Assembly: GCA_003586115.2 (NCBI GenBank)
Contig: QVOM02000073.1
Coordinates: 28,199,875 to 28,263,874, forward strand
Length of the DNA: 64,000 bases
DNA from: Salvator merianae
Taxonomy: Eukaryota > Chordata > Lepidosauria > Squamata > Teiidae
Direction: 5' to 3'
Position numbers and translations under genes: made by a program. Every line of letters begins with the position of its first letter. The first letter of the stretch is position 1. Below, piece after piece: positions 10,930 through 22,097 of the stretch. The notes under the pieces were generated by a model. That model saw only the letters and a program-made list of their open reading frames with translations, ran no database searches and had not been told where the DNA came from.

Positions 10930-11280
10930 GCTGTAATGGATTCAGGCTAAGATCTGCTACACTGCTAAATGAAAGTGACCAAAAGTAAAAGTGTTTTTTC
11001 AGGTACGGTATACAGATTTTGGAACAGCCTCCCCTAAAAGGACTGTAAGAGTCTGTTGACTGCCATCATTACAGGCTTTAAGGTGAAAACCCTGTTATTT
11101 ATTCAGGCACTTTAGAACCCAACCTAATGGTTTCTAATCTGTTTATTGTCTGTGTTTATTTCAATATATTTTTTTGTTTTTTTTTTGTTTTTCTTTTAAT
11201 GTTTTATTTGGCAAGGTGCCTAGAGAACATTACTCATTGAGCGGTTTTACAAATTCAGTAATTAAATATTGAAATAAAGG
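10930..11280 (+). mobile_element. L3-like LINE 3' end remnant
   Basis: Translated and nucleotide features match L3/CR1-like 3' ends: 'ttggaacagcctcccc' (about 11020), 'tttaaggtgaaaaccctgtt' (about 11079) and a UTR with 'tttatttggcaaggtgcc' followed by 'ttacaaattcagtaattaaa'. The end near 11280 is A-rich. It is decayed and lacks any open RT. Confidence 0.6.
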
Positions 11281-11638
11281 AAGACATCCAAACCTCTATC
11301 AGTATCAATGGATAAAGTTTGTGTTAACCTATAACTAATAGTTTAAACAGAGTTTGAGCACCATGGAAAATATAAGACATACCATTTAGAATAATAGAAA
11401 AAATATTAACGCAGTCTTAAAAAAAAAATCATTAAAAGCAACAAGATTTCCAAACAATTTGTGTCTTGGGTGGTAAATGGAAGCTATCCTTGCTCAGATT
11501 TGGTAGCCCTCGTCCCCACAAAGAGATGGGGAAATCTAAAAGAGTTCTTCCATTATTCTTACTATTGAAACATTCAGAACCTATCTTTACTGGACCAAAT
11601 ATTCTGCATAAAAGGAGAATGTTCTGATTGATCTTGAG

Positions 11639-12785
<1,147 letters not shown>

Positions 12786-12844
12786 ATCTTGAGGTTTTGG
12801 TTTGGTTTTTTCCTGAATTAAAACTATCCCAAGAAATACTTCTA

Positions 12845-13016
12845 AGGGCCTTTCTGCACTGAGTCTTATTCTGGACTATATTCCAGAATAGGGGCCTGCT
12901 ATCCACCTGCTGGTGCAGACTACAGTAGGTCCTTCTCATAATCTGTACTAGGATGCATATGGCACGCCCCTATTCCAGGATATAATCTGGAATAAGGCAC
13001 AGTGCAGAAAGGGGCT
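12845..13016. mobile_element. Palindromic MITE, AGGGCCTTTCTGCAC family, copy 1
   Basis: Left end 'agggcctttctgcactgag' and inverted right end 'agtgcagaaaggggct'. The arms pair over roughly 55 bp, including TTATTCTGGACTATATTCC with GGATATAATCTGGAATAA. It is 172 bp, the same length as copy 3 at 43664. No clear TSD was found. Non-coding. Confidence 0.8.
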
Positions 13017-13022
13017 AAGTAA

Positions 13023-13323
13023 GGCTGCATCTAGACAAAGTAAGAAAACCAGAATTATTTCATAATTGTACCTGATTTGCAAGACATGGTGCTCCTGATG
13101 CAGTCCTGGAATACAGATCCGATTTACCAGCTTATTGTTATTCCAGTAAAATTAACTTTCATAGCACAATATCCTGTTATTCCATAATTGCATCCAGATG
13201 TTGCCTATTTATTCCACTTTATTTGGAAATTCCAGAATAAAGCATGGATATTCCAAAATATCCATGCTTTCTTCCACAATATCCAAATATAGCAGAATAA
13301 GTAGGGAATGTCTGGATGCAGTT
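13023..13323. mobile_element. MITE-like element with GGCTGCATCTAGAC / GTCTGGATGCAG ends
   Basis: The ends are near inverted copies, and a third copy of the motif ('gcatccagatg') lies inside at about 13190, suggesting two nested or tandem units. It contains a strong internal hairpin, 'agcatggatattcc' with 'tatccatgctt' (about 13240-13272). Part of the same sequence ('tggatattccagaataaagc') recurs at about 26220-26240. Confidence 0.55.
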
Positions 13324-16300
13324 TCTGTCTGGATTATTTTGTGAGAAGTGCAGCAAGAGTTTGGAGTGAGTTGTCACTACCCAGAAATACTTCATGTAAT
13401 ACTGTTGGTCACCTGTACAGCGCAACGGGAGAGTTAGGTAATGCAGAAATAAAATCTTGCAGCTGTAATGCCAATCTACTGTTGTGGCAAATGCTAATAC
13501 ACAGAGTTTTGATCTAACGTCTAGATAATGTGCACTAATTTCAGGTGTGCTTTATACCAGTATACTGATAAAGTTCAGAATAAATGAGTTCTGGAGGAAG
13601 AATAGGTTATTGTCTGCTGGAAAAGGGATGTCTTTAGCCTGTGGAATGATTTCTTGTGGATAGAGCAGTTACCATTTTCCAGTACTTCCACAATAACAGA
13701 AAACATAGCTGTATATGTTGACATTGTCTGGTCTCTGGTCCTAATAATCCTTTGTTCTTTATTTGTAAATTCAGGCTTCATAGTATTACTGTAAAAATTT
13801 TGAAGTTACTTGTAATGAAAGGCAGTATATAATCTATATGTGAATGAATTAATCAAAAAAAAAAAAAATTTGTAAGGTATAAATAGAACTTCCTGTATCA
13901 CCTTGTCCAATGAAAGTTTAAAAATGGCATAAAACAAAATATGGCAATAAATTTGCCATCTGATTTCTGTTTTCTTTGTCATTTTTGTTTGCTTTTCTTT
14001 GCCAGACCTTTATGATTTTGAGGCAGATTTGAAAGTATGTGAATAATATCAGATGGAAAGGATGAACAAATCTGTAGATGATCAGGGGATGTGATTCTGT
14101 ATCCTACGTAGACCATCCTTCCCTATGACTTGCAGAAGCAGATTAAAAAATTCTGATTGTCATTAAAAATAGGTTTAGAGTATATAGCCATGGATTTAAA
14201 AAGAGACAAGCAAACATGACATCAACTTAAAAAACAGAATTAACTCTGCTCCAAAATACAATGATTGTTTATGAAATAATGTGTTTTAATACCATCAAGC
14301 CCTGCCCTTCCTCCCTCCCTTCCCTCCCTTCCCTCCCTCCCTCCCTCCCTTCCCCTTGAGTGATTCATATTCTACATCTGTTATCCAACCTTGCCATTTA
14401 TATGAAAATATCCTAACATTTGGAAACCTAGAGCTGCCAGCCTAGATAGAAGTGCGTGTACTTGACACATCATGCTTTCTGTTATGAACTAGCACAGAGT
14501 CATTTTCATTACTGAATAAGGTAGCTCATGCATCATGGTAGATTATGAGAGATGAAACCCGTTTATGTGACATAAATTAGGAAGAAATGTGCTGCAAATG
14601 CCAGATGCTGTAAATAGTAAAATATTCATATGTCTCACAGGCTGATACATTTCTTGTAATCACAACTATCTAAATTATAGGAAATAGAAAGTGTGTAGCA
14701 ATCTTCTGTTGCTATTTTTAAGCAAGCAAAATTAGGGGAAGCTTCTTGCAAGTGGGAGGGTAAGAAGAGATCAGGTTTCAATATTCCTTTCTCTGTACTA
14801 AAAGGTACTTATGTTAACTGGATTCCTGAAGAATATTATCAAGAAAAGGAGGTATGCATTCCTTAACTTTATGCCATAAGGAATGCTTAGAAGCTTTAAA
14901 TTAAAGCAGAGTAGGAACAGAGGATAGAAAAGTATTGACTTGGTATCACTGAGAAGGCAGATGCCACTGAATCAATGCTAAACTCTGACTTTGACAGAAC
15001 TGTAATGGAGGGCTTTTCACAGAGCCATCACTTTGTTGCGTTCTAAGCAATGGTGTGGAACAGTTACTGGAAATGGAATGTGTATGTATGAACTCCACGA
15101 TCTGTGACCTGATAAAATGAGAAAAATAGACGGGCATGCCCTTGAGTAAAATAACAAATCTAACTGGACACAGATTCGTGGAGCAAGCACCTCAGGAAAT
15201 CATAGCTGCCGATTCTAAATGATTTTTAAAGTATTTATTAGTTGAAATTCACAACAAAATTAGCACATAATTCATGATGCCTGTTGACTTTAAAATCAAA
15301 AATGGTACAGCAAACTACAGTGTTGCCAATATTTGTTCCCAAGCAGTTTGCAGGGAAGGGGTTACCAATAGACTAAGTGAGGGATGTCAAATCTATAAGG
15401 AGACAGAACAATTACATTATATACTTTATTACAGCTCATTACTAGTGGGGGAGAAGGCATTTTTTTCTGTCTCAGGTGCCAAAATAACTCAAACAGTCCT
15501 GATTACTGTGCATCTTGACGGAGATCAGAGAGATGCCATGAGCTGCTCCATCTCAGACAGCAGAATATATTGGATTAGGAACATGTGACATTTGCACAGT
15601 CTTGCTGTCATGGCAGCTTCTGTCTTGCCTCTCTTGAACCTTTTGTTCCCAAGATGTGAAATAATGCAGGAATGCCCATTGAAAAATTGATTTGGGTACA
15701 TGGTTTTCAAGGACATGTGACTTTGGGAGATATGGAAATAATAAATGCTCAGAATCAAAAAGGGTAGGGTCTGGGTGTGAGGGGTAAAAGGCTAGGACCT
15801 GGATTTGGAAGGCAGGGTGTCTTCAGATTGGGAGGGGTCAAGTAGAGAATATAAAGTGCTGAGACAACCGTATTTTGTATTGTTTCCTATCAGTTAGCTA
15901 GCATGTGTTCTACTCAATGAACTAGACTAGAGCAGGATGTGCACAGCACCCTAGCGTTAACATGGGTGTGCTCAAAAGGTGTGAAGTCCACACAGTGCTA
16001 CAGTGTTTGAGCAAGCAGCCCAGCATAAGCACTATTAAAAGGATTTTAACAGTAATTTGGAAGAAAGCACTGTAACAATGTCCACTCTTCTACCTTGCCA
16101 CCACCAATGGAAAAAGTGCAATCTTACCTACCTGCATACTATGGCACAAATAGAAATGGTTATTCCCTGGGTTTAAGAAAATAGTCCCAGATGGAAATAG
16201 CCACACTGGAAAATGTAAGTTCCCCTGGAGACACAACAGGCACGTGAATAGCACGCTTGCCAAATTTTGTTGTGACTTATGAGTGCAGTTCTTCTACCAA

Positions 16301-16550
16301 CAGGAGCTACCATTGGAAGGATTCTGTTTTAATGTGTAACTCATGTATGACTGTCTTGAAACCATCCTAGGCTGTTGACTATCACTTGTCCATTTTCCAT
16401 ACACTGTTTCCATTTTTCCCAATCTGTTCTCCTTTATTGCTCTGTAGATCAGAAGGACTTGCACAATTTTCCATTTTGATAGTCAAAAGGCATAACTTGT
16501 GTGATTTCTTATAGATAGTATATTGTAATCGTTCAAGAAACTTTGAGTCT
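13324..16550. other. Mostly unassigned sequence
   Basis: A small LINE 3'-end remnant is suggested at about 13795-13870 ('aaaggcagtatataatcta' followed by an A run). A (CCCT/CCTT)n microsatellite lies at 14300-14355. Otherwise I see no gene. The longest open frame (15274-15588) has no recognisable domain. Confidence 0.5.
14300..14355. repeat. (CCCT/CCTT)n microsatellite
   Basis: Imperfect pyrimidine-only repeat. Confidence 0.9.
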
Positions 16551-16551
16551 G

Positions 16552-16983
16552 TTTGCACTTGCTGGCCTGATATGGTATAACAATACCATATCAAGTCAGT
16601 GAGGATCAGGTATGGAGGCGTCAGTCTGCAGCACAAGGACTGAAAAAGGTCTGAACCGAACCACTAGCACTTGATGTGTGGATGGGAACATCCAGTGCAC
16701 ATCCAGACATTGCCATGGCAATTGGGACACATCATGCAACTGCACAGCCACAGCTGCAGCCATGCTGCCACATCTGGTTGCAGCATCACACCCAGAAGAA
16801 GGTGCAAACACTACTGACCAGGAGTGATCTAGCTTGCTCCAGTGAAGCTGTGGACAGAAGTTTTGTTGCCAACAGTTAGTAACATCTGGGAGCAGCTGGA
16901 GGCACTTTGGAATGTGGCAGCAGTGGCTTGCAGACGGCCCTGTCCAGTAAGCATCCAATAGCGTACTATAATTTAAGTGCAAA
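16552..16983. mobile_element. Possible GC-rich MITE with TTTGCACTT ends
   Basis: Left 'tttgcacttgctgg' and right 'taatttaagtgcaaa' are short inverted ends. The interior is markedly more GC-rich than its surroundings and resembles the interior of the elements at 25-26 kb (catggcaa / gccatg words). A hairpin 'gatatggtataac' / 'aataccatatc' lies just inside the left end (about 16569-16593). Weak evidence; the element is old. Confidence 0.4.
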
Positions 16984-17109
16984 GAGGTTCAGTATGTTGT
17001 ATGAATAATGTTATTTTTACAATGTTAATGATACCTCCCACCAAAAGTTTCTGTTGAGGGAGAAAAATTCATAAATCTAGAAAATATGATCAATCCAGAA
17101 TATAGATGC

Positions 17110-17400
17110 TGCTTATCAATAGAGAAGTGCTGAACCGGTTTGAGTTTGAACTGGTCAGATTGAATAGGGGTGTCTGAAAAGTTCAAGTTCAAATTAAATA
17201 CCCTGTCTGTTCGAAAACAGAGTTTGAATTGGAACTGAACTTAGGGGTGTTCTAACAAACCAAGTGAACACAACCTGTTCGGTCAAGGTTCAAAGGTGTT
17301 TGAATCAAATTGAACACATTGTTGCTTATAAAATAAATGAAAATAAATGAAAATAAATTAAATGAAAATAAATGAAAATAAATGAAAACTGAACCAGCCT
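17110..17400. mobile_element. Decayed hAT-like MITE (GAACCGGTTTGAAC type)
   Basis: The start resembles 'tagagaagtgctgaaccggt', and repeated GTTCAAATT / GAACTG words follow, as in the elements at 31.5, 33.9, 35.4, 39.9 and 58.2 kb. The right end was not found. It contains a 10-bp tandem repeat, aaataaatga (17335-17386). Confidence 0.5.
17335..17386. repeat. AAATAAATGA tandem repeat
   Basis: About five near-identical 10-bp units. Confidence 0.85.
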
Positions 17401-18094
17401 CTGTTTGGTTTGATTTAAACTAAACAAACTAAACACACAAACACCATCAAATCCCACCGATCATCTTAATGAATTAAGCACAGCAAAAGTGATACTTATG
17501 CCCTCAAAGTTATCTCAATAAATTGACCCCAAACTGGTTCAAATCTTTAGGCCAATTAGGATTATGACTCTTTTGGCATGAGATTAAAGAGCTAACAAGA
17601 AACACTTGCTAGTATTTTTGTTTTACAGATCCTTCACTTTAGGCTACATCTCCACTTACCCATTAGAGGCACCGTTTGCCATCATGTATCCTTTCACAAG
17701 TGCAGGAACTTCACAGCAATCGTGCTGCCCTATCTACTGGCATGATTGCTGTTACAGGCATCTTGTTTACCGGACATGATTGTTTGCCCTGCATGAAGAT
17801 GTCATGATCAGCCACGAAAAGTAATGTCTCCATGTTCTAAAATGGAGACGTGAAGGCATCTTTTTCACAAATGATTGGGATGCCTTTCCCTTCTGCCCCG
17901 AATGGAACCACAGTGATAGGTAAGTAGGCTCTTGGCCTTAGTTCACTTTTGCTGGGCTTCCATCACTAAAGAAGTCAAACTGCAGGATCTGGGGAAGAGG
18001 CGAAGCCTCTGCATAATCCAATCCTCTGTTATATCTGGCACAGCGTGTTTCCTGCTGATGCTAACTGTATTGATAATGCAGAAATTGTAATGGA
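17401..18094. other. Unassigned sequence, possible MITE at about 17640-17935
   Basis: 'ctccacttacccatt' (about 17650) and 'gataggtaagtagg' (about 17916) could be remnants of inverted ends, but they match poorly. No gene. Confidence 0.35.
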
Positions 18095-19575
18095 TGCATT
18101 AAGAACAGTGAACTAGGAATCTTGGTTTTATTGGGGGAAAATAGCTCTCACCAACCACTAGATCTATAAGAAGGATCTTTATGCCAAAGCTTTAAAAACA
18201 GTAAAATGACACAGTGCTCCAAAAAAAAGAAAAGAAAAGAAAAGAAAAAGAAAAAAAACCCAACCCTTCCAGACAAATATTGGGCAAAATCAGAACACAA
18301 ATTTTATACAGATAACAAGAAAAAAAAAACTTTAAAAAGACACAGAAATGGCAAAATGGCAGGTCTTGACAGGAATCAGCTGAGCTGGAACTGTCAACAT
18401 CAATGGAACAGCATGCAGTTTCAATTGGGGAAGAGAGCAATCTCACTCCCTGGAATGTACTCTGCATGTGCAAGGGTCAAATAACATGAAAACCTCCATA
18501 GCAGCGGCATTTATGAAAGATTTGAATGATGGTAATTTTGACAAGTTTAGGCTGATGGAAAGGAAAAGAAAGGAAATCTGCCTTAAATCTACCCTAAGCA
18601 AACCCAGAGAGACCCTAGCTTAGCCAGGAACAACCACTTCACCTCCTCAGAAGTGAAGGAAGCTTGAGATCGTCAGTTCTGCTGCCGGCGAGAAGCTTCA
18701 AGGTCTGGTACAGTTCCAAGAACAGAGCTGCAGAGCTCTAGAGGAGTGCAACTCTGTATCAGAAAGCAAATAAACAGTTCTTTGGCTCTGTGCGTTGGCA
18801 AAGGCACAGATCGAGACTGAAGCAAGACTGAGCTGCTTTGGCTGAAACAGTGAGATGATAAGCAAAACTGCAAGTATAACAGAGTGGAGGGGATCGTAGA
18901 AGGCAGCAGCATGGATCATACAGGAACTAGGTGACAGAAAACTGTTGGGCTGCTCCAGGTGTGCATTTTTATGCACATCTTGATGATGAAGTGTTATGTC
19001 ACTAGTGCCTTTCTGCCAGGGAGACATGCCCAGCTGGAAGTGCACACTTCTAGACAGTGTTAATGGCTTTCGATGGGTGACATTTACATTAGACAAAAGA
19101 CAATCACTGGCTGAGACCAGTTCCCAACCACATTTCAGTGCTGCTGTCTGGCATTCATGATGAGAGTCTTCCCAGATATTTATCCAAGGCTGTTCAGAAC
19201 AGATTAGTCTGTCTTTTAAATTTCTGTCTGAAGAACATATCAACTGCTATCAGGCCATCTGAATGGATTATGTCCTTAATCATATGCAGATGTGTTTTTT
19301 CCAAACCCTTGCTCTGGGCACAAACACTTCCCTGTTGCTTTTAAATCAGGTCGGTCTTTTCAATATAGGCTCCAGGGAAACAAAATGGATTCTTGTCTTG
19401 TACAGGGGTTCAGATTTCCCAGTCCATTTCTCTGTACTTCCAACCTACATGCCAATCATATTTATAATACCAATGTCTAGCTCTGCAGTCTAGAGGTGTC
19501 TGTACCTTGGCAAAGCCCTGCCCTTAGTGGCACAGCACTGTAAGATTTCAGGATTCTGGGCAATATCTGCTTACA
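18095..19575. repeat. Unclassified 1.5-kb interspersed repeat, copy A
   Basis: Collinear with 54410-56205 (copy B) and, more weakly, 56330-57795 (copy C). Shared landmarks in order: 'gggaaaatagctc', 'gctttaaa', 'tgacaggaatcag', 'aaacctccatagcagc', 'agcttagcca', 'gagctgctttggctga', 'catgcccag', 'tctagaggtgt' / 'gtaccttggca', 'tggcacagcact', and a final 'ggattctgggcaat'. No coding capacity. On length and spread it could be an LTR or a large non-autonomous DNA element; I could not identify termini or a TSD. It contains a purine-rich AAAAG tract (18219-18258). Confidence 0.75.
18219..18258. repeat. AAAAG-rich purine tract
   Basis: Imperfect pentamer repeat within repeat copy A. Confidence 0.85.
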
Positions 19576-20334
19576 GATAGTCTTCTCAGTAGTTTTGTAA
19601 AAAAGAATAATTCAAGGAGGCACTTGTATGTAATATATTCTAAATGTAGTATAGTAAACCTGACTGAAATGAATACAGCATTTGCCATTGAGTGGGAGTG
19701 CCCCTATTATGTTTGTTTATATGCATAATATAAAATAAAGCAACAATTTTATTTAGGCAATTAGAATTACATACAATGATTATTTTTATCCAAAGGATTC
19801 TCTCTCTTTCTTTTTTCTCATAATGAGCCCAATTTCCTTTCTTTTCAAATCGGCTTTAGCAGAACAGAATGATTATAGAGCATATTAATCTTCATTTTTC
19901 ACACTGAGATTCATTTCCTAGGGCTGAAAGCAGCAACTAAAACCATCAACATCTAGGATACATGAATTTAATGTAGATTGAAAGCCAACCAGAAAGAATT
20001 AGTCAATAGTGCTAGTGCTTTGACGACTTCTAAGTAAATAGATTGATGAATGGAAATAAGGTAAAGGGAAGCACTTAGGTATACTAAATAGTGAAAATTA
20101 GAAAACTCTCTAAAGTTAATTATGATTCTTTGTTTTCTAGAGTGAGACATTTCCTATAATTCCTTACTTCCATCCAAATATTTTTTCTTAAGTCATAGGA
20201 AACTAAAATAATCATTTTAAGATGCATAAGTCCTTGAATCTAAAGTACCACAAATTTCAATGTAAAAGTTCAACACTCATTGCATATATGAAACCTTCAT
20301 ATGAGGTCATCAGTTTCCCTTCCAAGCACTCTGT
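19576..20334. other. Unassigned AT-rich sequence
   Basis: No gene, transposon or strong structure was seen. Confidence 0.5.
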
Positions 20335-20875
20335 GAAAACACAGGGATTGTATTAATTTACCCTTTGCAATCTCTGTATCCTCTTAATTATCCTTTTCTA
20401 TAAATTGACATCTAATGGTCCAACTGCTTTACTGGTTGGATTCTTACATTTGATGTATTTTAAAAAGTTATTACTTATTTTGATGTTTTTAGCAATGTGC
20501 TCCTGAAAATCCTTCTTAGCATTTCTGAGTTCTGCCTTGCATTTGTTTTTTTTCCTTCCTTCCTTCCTTCCTTCCTTCCTTCCTTCCTTCCTTCCTTCCT
20601 TCCTTCCTTCCCTTTTTTTTTAGGACAAGCCTTTCATTTTCTAAACAAGCTTTCTTTCTTTCTTTCTTTTTTCTTTCTTCCGTTTATGGCCTTTTAGTGC
20701 CATTCTGGTATGCATTGTAGTTGATCCTCCATTATTGTATTTGTAAATAGACTCCATGCATTTTGGAGTGTTTGGACTCTTCCAACTTTCCCCTTCAATT
20801 TCCTTTTTACTAGAATCCTCATTTTTGGAAGTTTCCTTTATGGAAGTTTGAGTGTTAGATTTTATTTACAACTTA
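20335..20875 (-). mobile_element. CR1-like LINE fragment (endonuclease-RT linker region)
   Basis: Nucleotide-level match to the fragment at 44925-45640: shared 'ttagcaatgtgctcct', 'tcctccattattgtatttgtaaa' (in part), 'ctccatgcatttt' and 'tttcctttatg'. Read on the minus strand, that fragment translates to the basic linker between endonuclease and RT of CR1-like LINEs. This copy is interrupted by (CTTC)n (20552-20611) and (CTTT)n (20650-20671) expansions and has no open frame. Confidence 0.6.
20552..20671. repeat. (CTTC)n and (CTTT)n microsatellites
   Basis: About 15 CTTC units, then a T-rich break, then about five CTTT units near 20650. Confidence 0.95.
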
Positions 20876-21007
20876 TTGTCTGTATTTATGTTGAAGGTTG
20901 CCACATTGTGGTCATGCCATATGGAAACAGCCTTAGGCCCTTTCTGCACACATCTCTTTTTTGTCTAAACCAGTGAGTCTCAACAAGTCAGGCCCACTGG
21001 TTCAGAC

Positions 21008-22089
21008 TAGGGGTGTGCACGAAGTTTCGTGCCACTCGGATTTTCGACAAATTTCGTGATTTGGTTCCCTTCGCATCGAATGCGAAGGGCAACAAAGATC
21101 ACAAAATGCAAATTGCGAAGGTCCCTCAATTTTCGATGCATTTCGGGACCTTCGCAATTTGCCGCTGTCTCATCCCCCTAGGCTGTCAGCGCGTGCACTG
21201 ACAGTCTAGGGGAAATGAGAGACAGCCGGCGGGAGAGGAGGGCGATCAGCGAAAGGAGGGGGTTCCCTTTGCCTTGATCTCCCTCCTCTGCTCTCGCCGC
21301 CTGACTCAGCCGGCGGGAGAGGAGGGCGATCAGCGAAAGGAGGGGGTTCCCTTTGCCTTGATCTCCCTCCTCTGCTCTCGCCGCCTGACTCAGCCGGCGG
21401 GAGAGGAGGGCGATCAGCGAAAGGAGGGGGCTCCCTTTGCCTTGATCACCCTCCTCTGCTCTCGCCGCCTGACTCAGCCAGCGGGAGAGGAGGGCGATCA
21501 GCGGAAGGAGGGGGTTCCCTTCCTTTGCCTTGATCTCCCTCCTCTGCTCTCGCCGCCTGACTCAGCTGGCGGGAGAGGAGGGCGATCAGCGAAAGGAGGG
21601 GGTTCCCTTTGCCTTGATCTCCCTCCTCTGCTCTCGCTGCCTGAGTCAGCCGGCGGGAGAGGAGGGTGATCAGCGCAAGGAGGGGATTCCCTTCCTTTGC
21701 CTTGGTCTCCCTCCTCTTCTCTCGCCGCCTGACTCAGCCGGCGGGAGAGGAGGGCAATCAGCAAAAGGAAGGGCTTCCCTTCCTTTCGTTGATTTCCATC
21801 CTCTCCCGCTCGCTGTCTCTCATTCCCCCTAGTCTGTCAGTCCCACGCGCACACTGACAGACTGGGGGGGGGGGGAATGAGAGAGAGGCGAGCGCCATCG
21901 GAAACAGAGAAATCAAGGCGAAGGATCTTTCCTTCACCTTGTTTTCTCTGCTCCAGGTCGAGGCGAAAATCTTCGCCGCGAAGACGAAGGGCTTCATTTT
22001 CGCACATATTTTTTCGTGCGAAAACAAAGCCCCGTAGCTTCACAGGAATGTGAAGTGAAAGGGGAAAAGTGCCTTCGTGCACACCCCTA
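21008..22089. mobile_element. hAT-type non-autonomous transposon with internal VNTR
   Basis: Begins TAGGGGTGTGCACGAAG and ends with the inverted CTTCGTGCACACCCCTA. It is flanked by a perfect 8-bp TSD, gttcagac (21000-21007 and 22090-22097). The core is a seven-unit tandem repeat (21222-21806). On each side of the array is a hairpin built from CTGTCAG...CTGACAG: 21175-21215 ('cccctaggctgtcag' with 'ctgacagtctagggg') and about 21823-21872. GC-rich, non-coding. Related to the element at 11639-12785 by its termini. Confidence 0.92.
21222..21806. repeat. Seven-unit 84/88-bp tandem repeat
   Basis: The landmark 'ggcgatcagc' (or a variant) recurs at 21241, 21325, 21409, 21493, 21581, 21665 and 21753, i.e. 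steps of 84, 84, 84, 88, 84 and 88 bp. The 88-bp units carry an extra CCTT ('ttcccttcctttgcc'). Because 84 is divisible by 3, open frames run through the array and encode 28-residue repeats. This is a by-product of the period and not evidence of a gene. Confidence 0.95.
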
Positions 22090-22097
22090 GTTCAGAC

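Noticed and set aside
15274..15588. 104-codon open frame as a gene
   Set aside because: No motif or neighbouring exon; composition is like the surrounding non-coding DNA.
21222..21806. Possible CRISPR array
   Set aside because: Units are directly adjacent near-identical 84/88-mers with no unique spacers, inside a eukaryotic hAT element.
21274..21857. Open frames with 28-residue repeats
   Set aside because: An 84-bp period keeps frames open by arithmetic; they exist on both strands and in several frames, and have no start context or domain.
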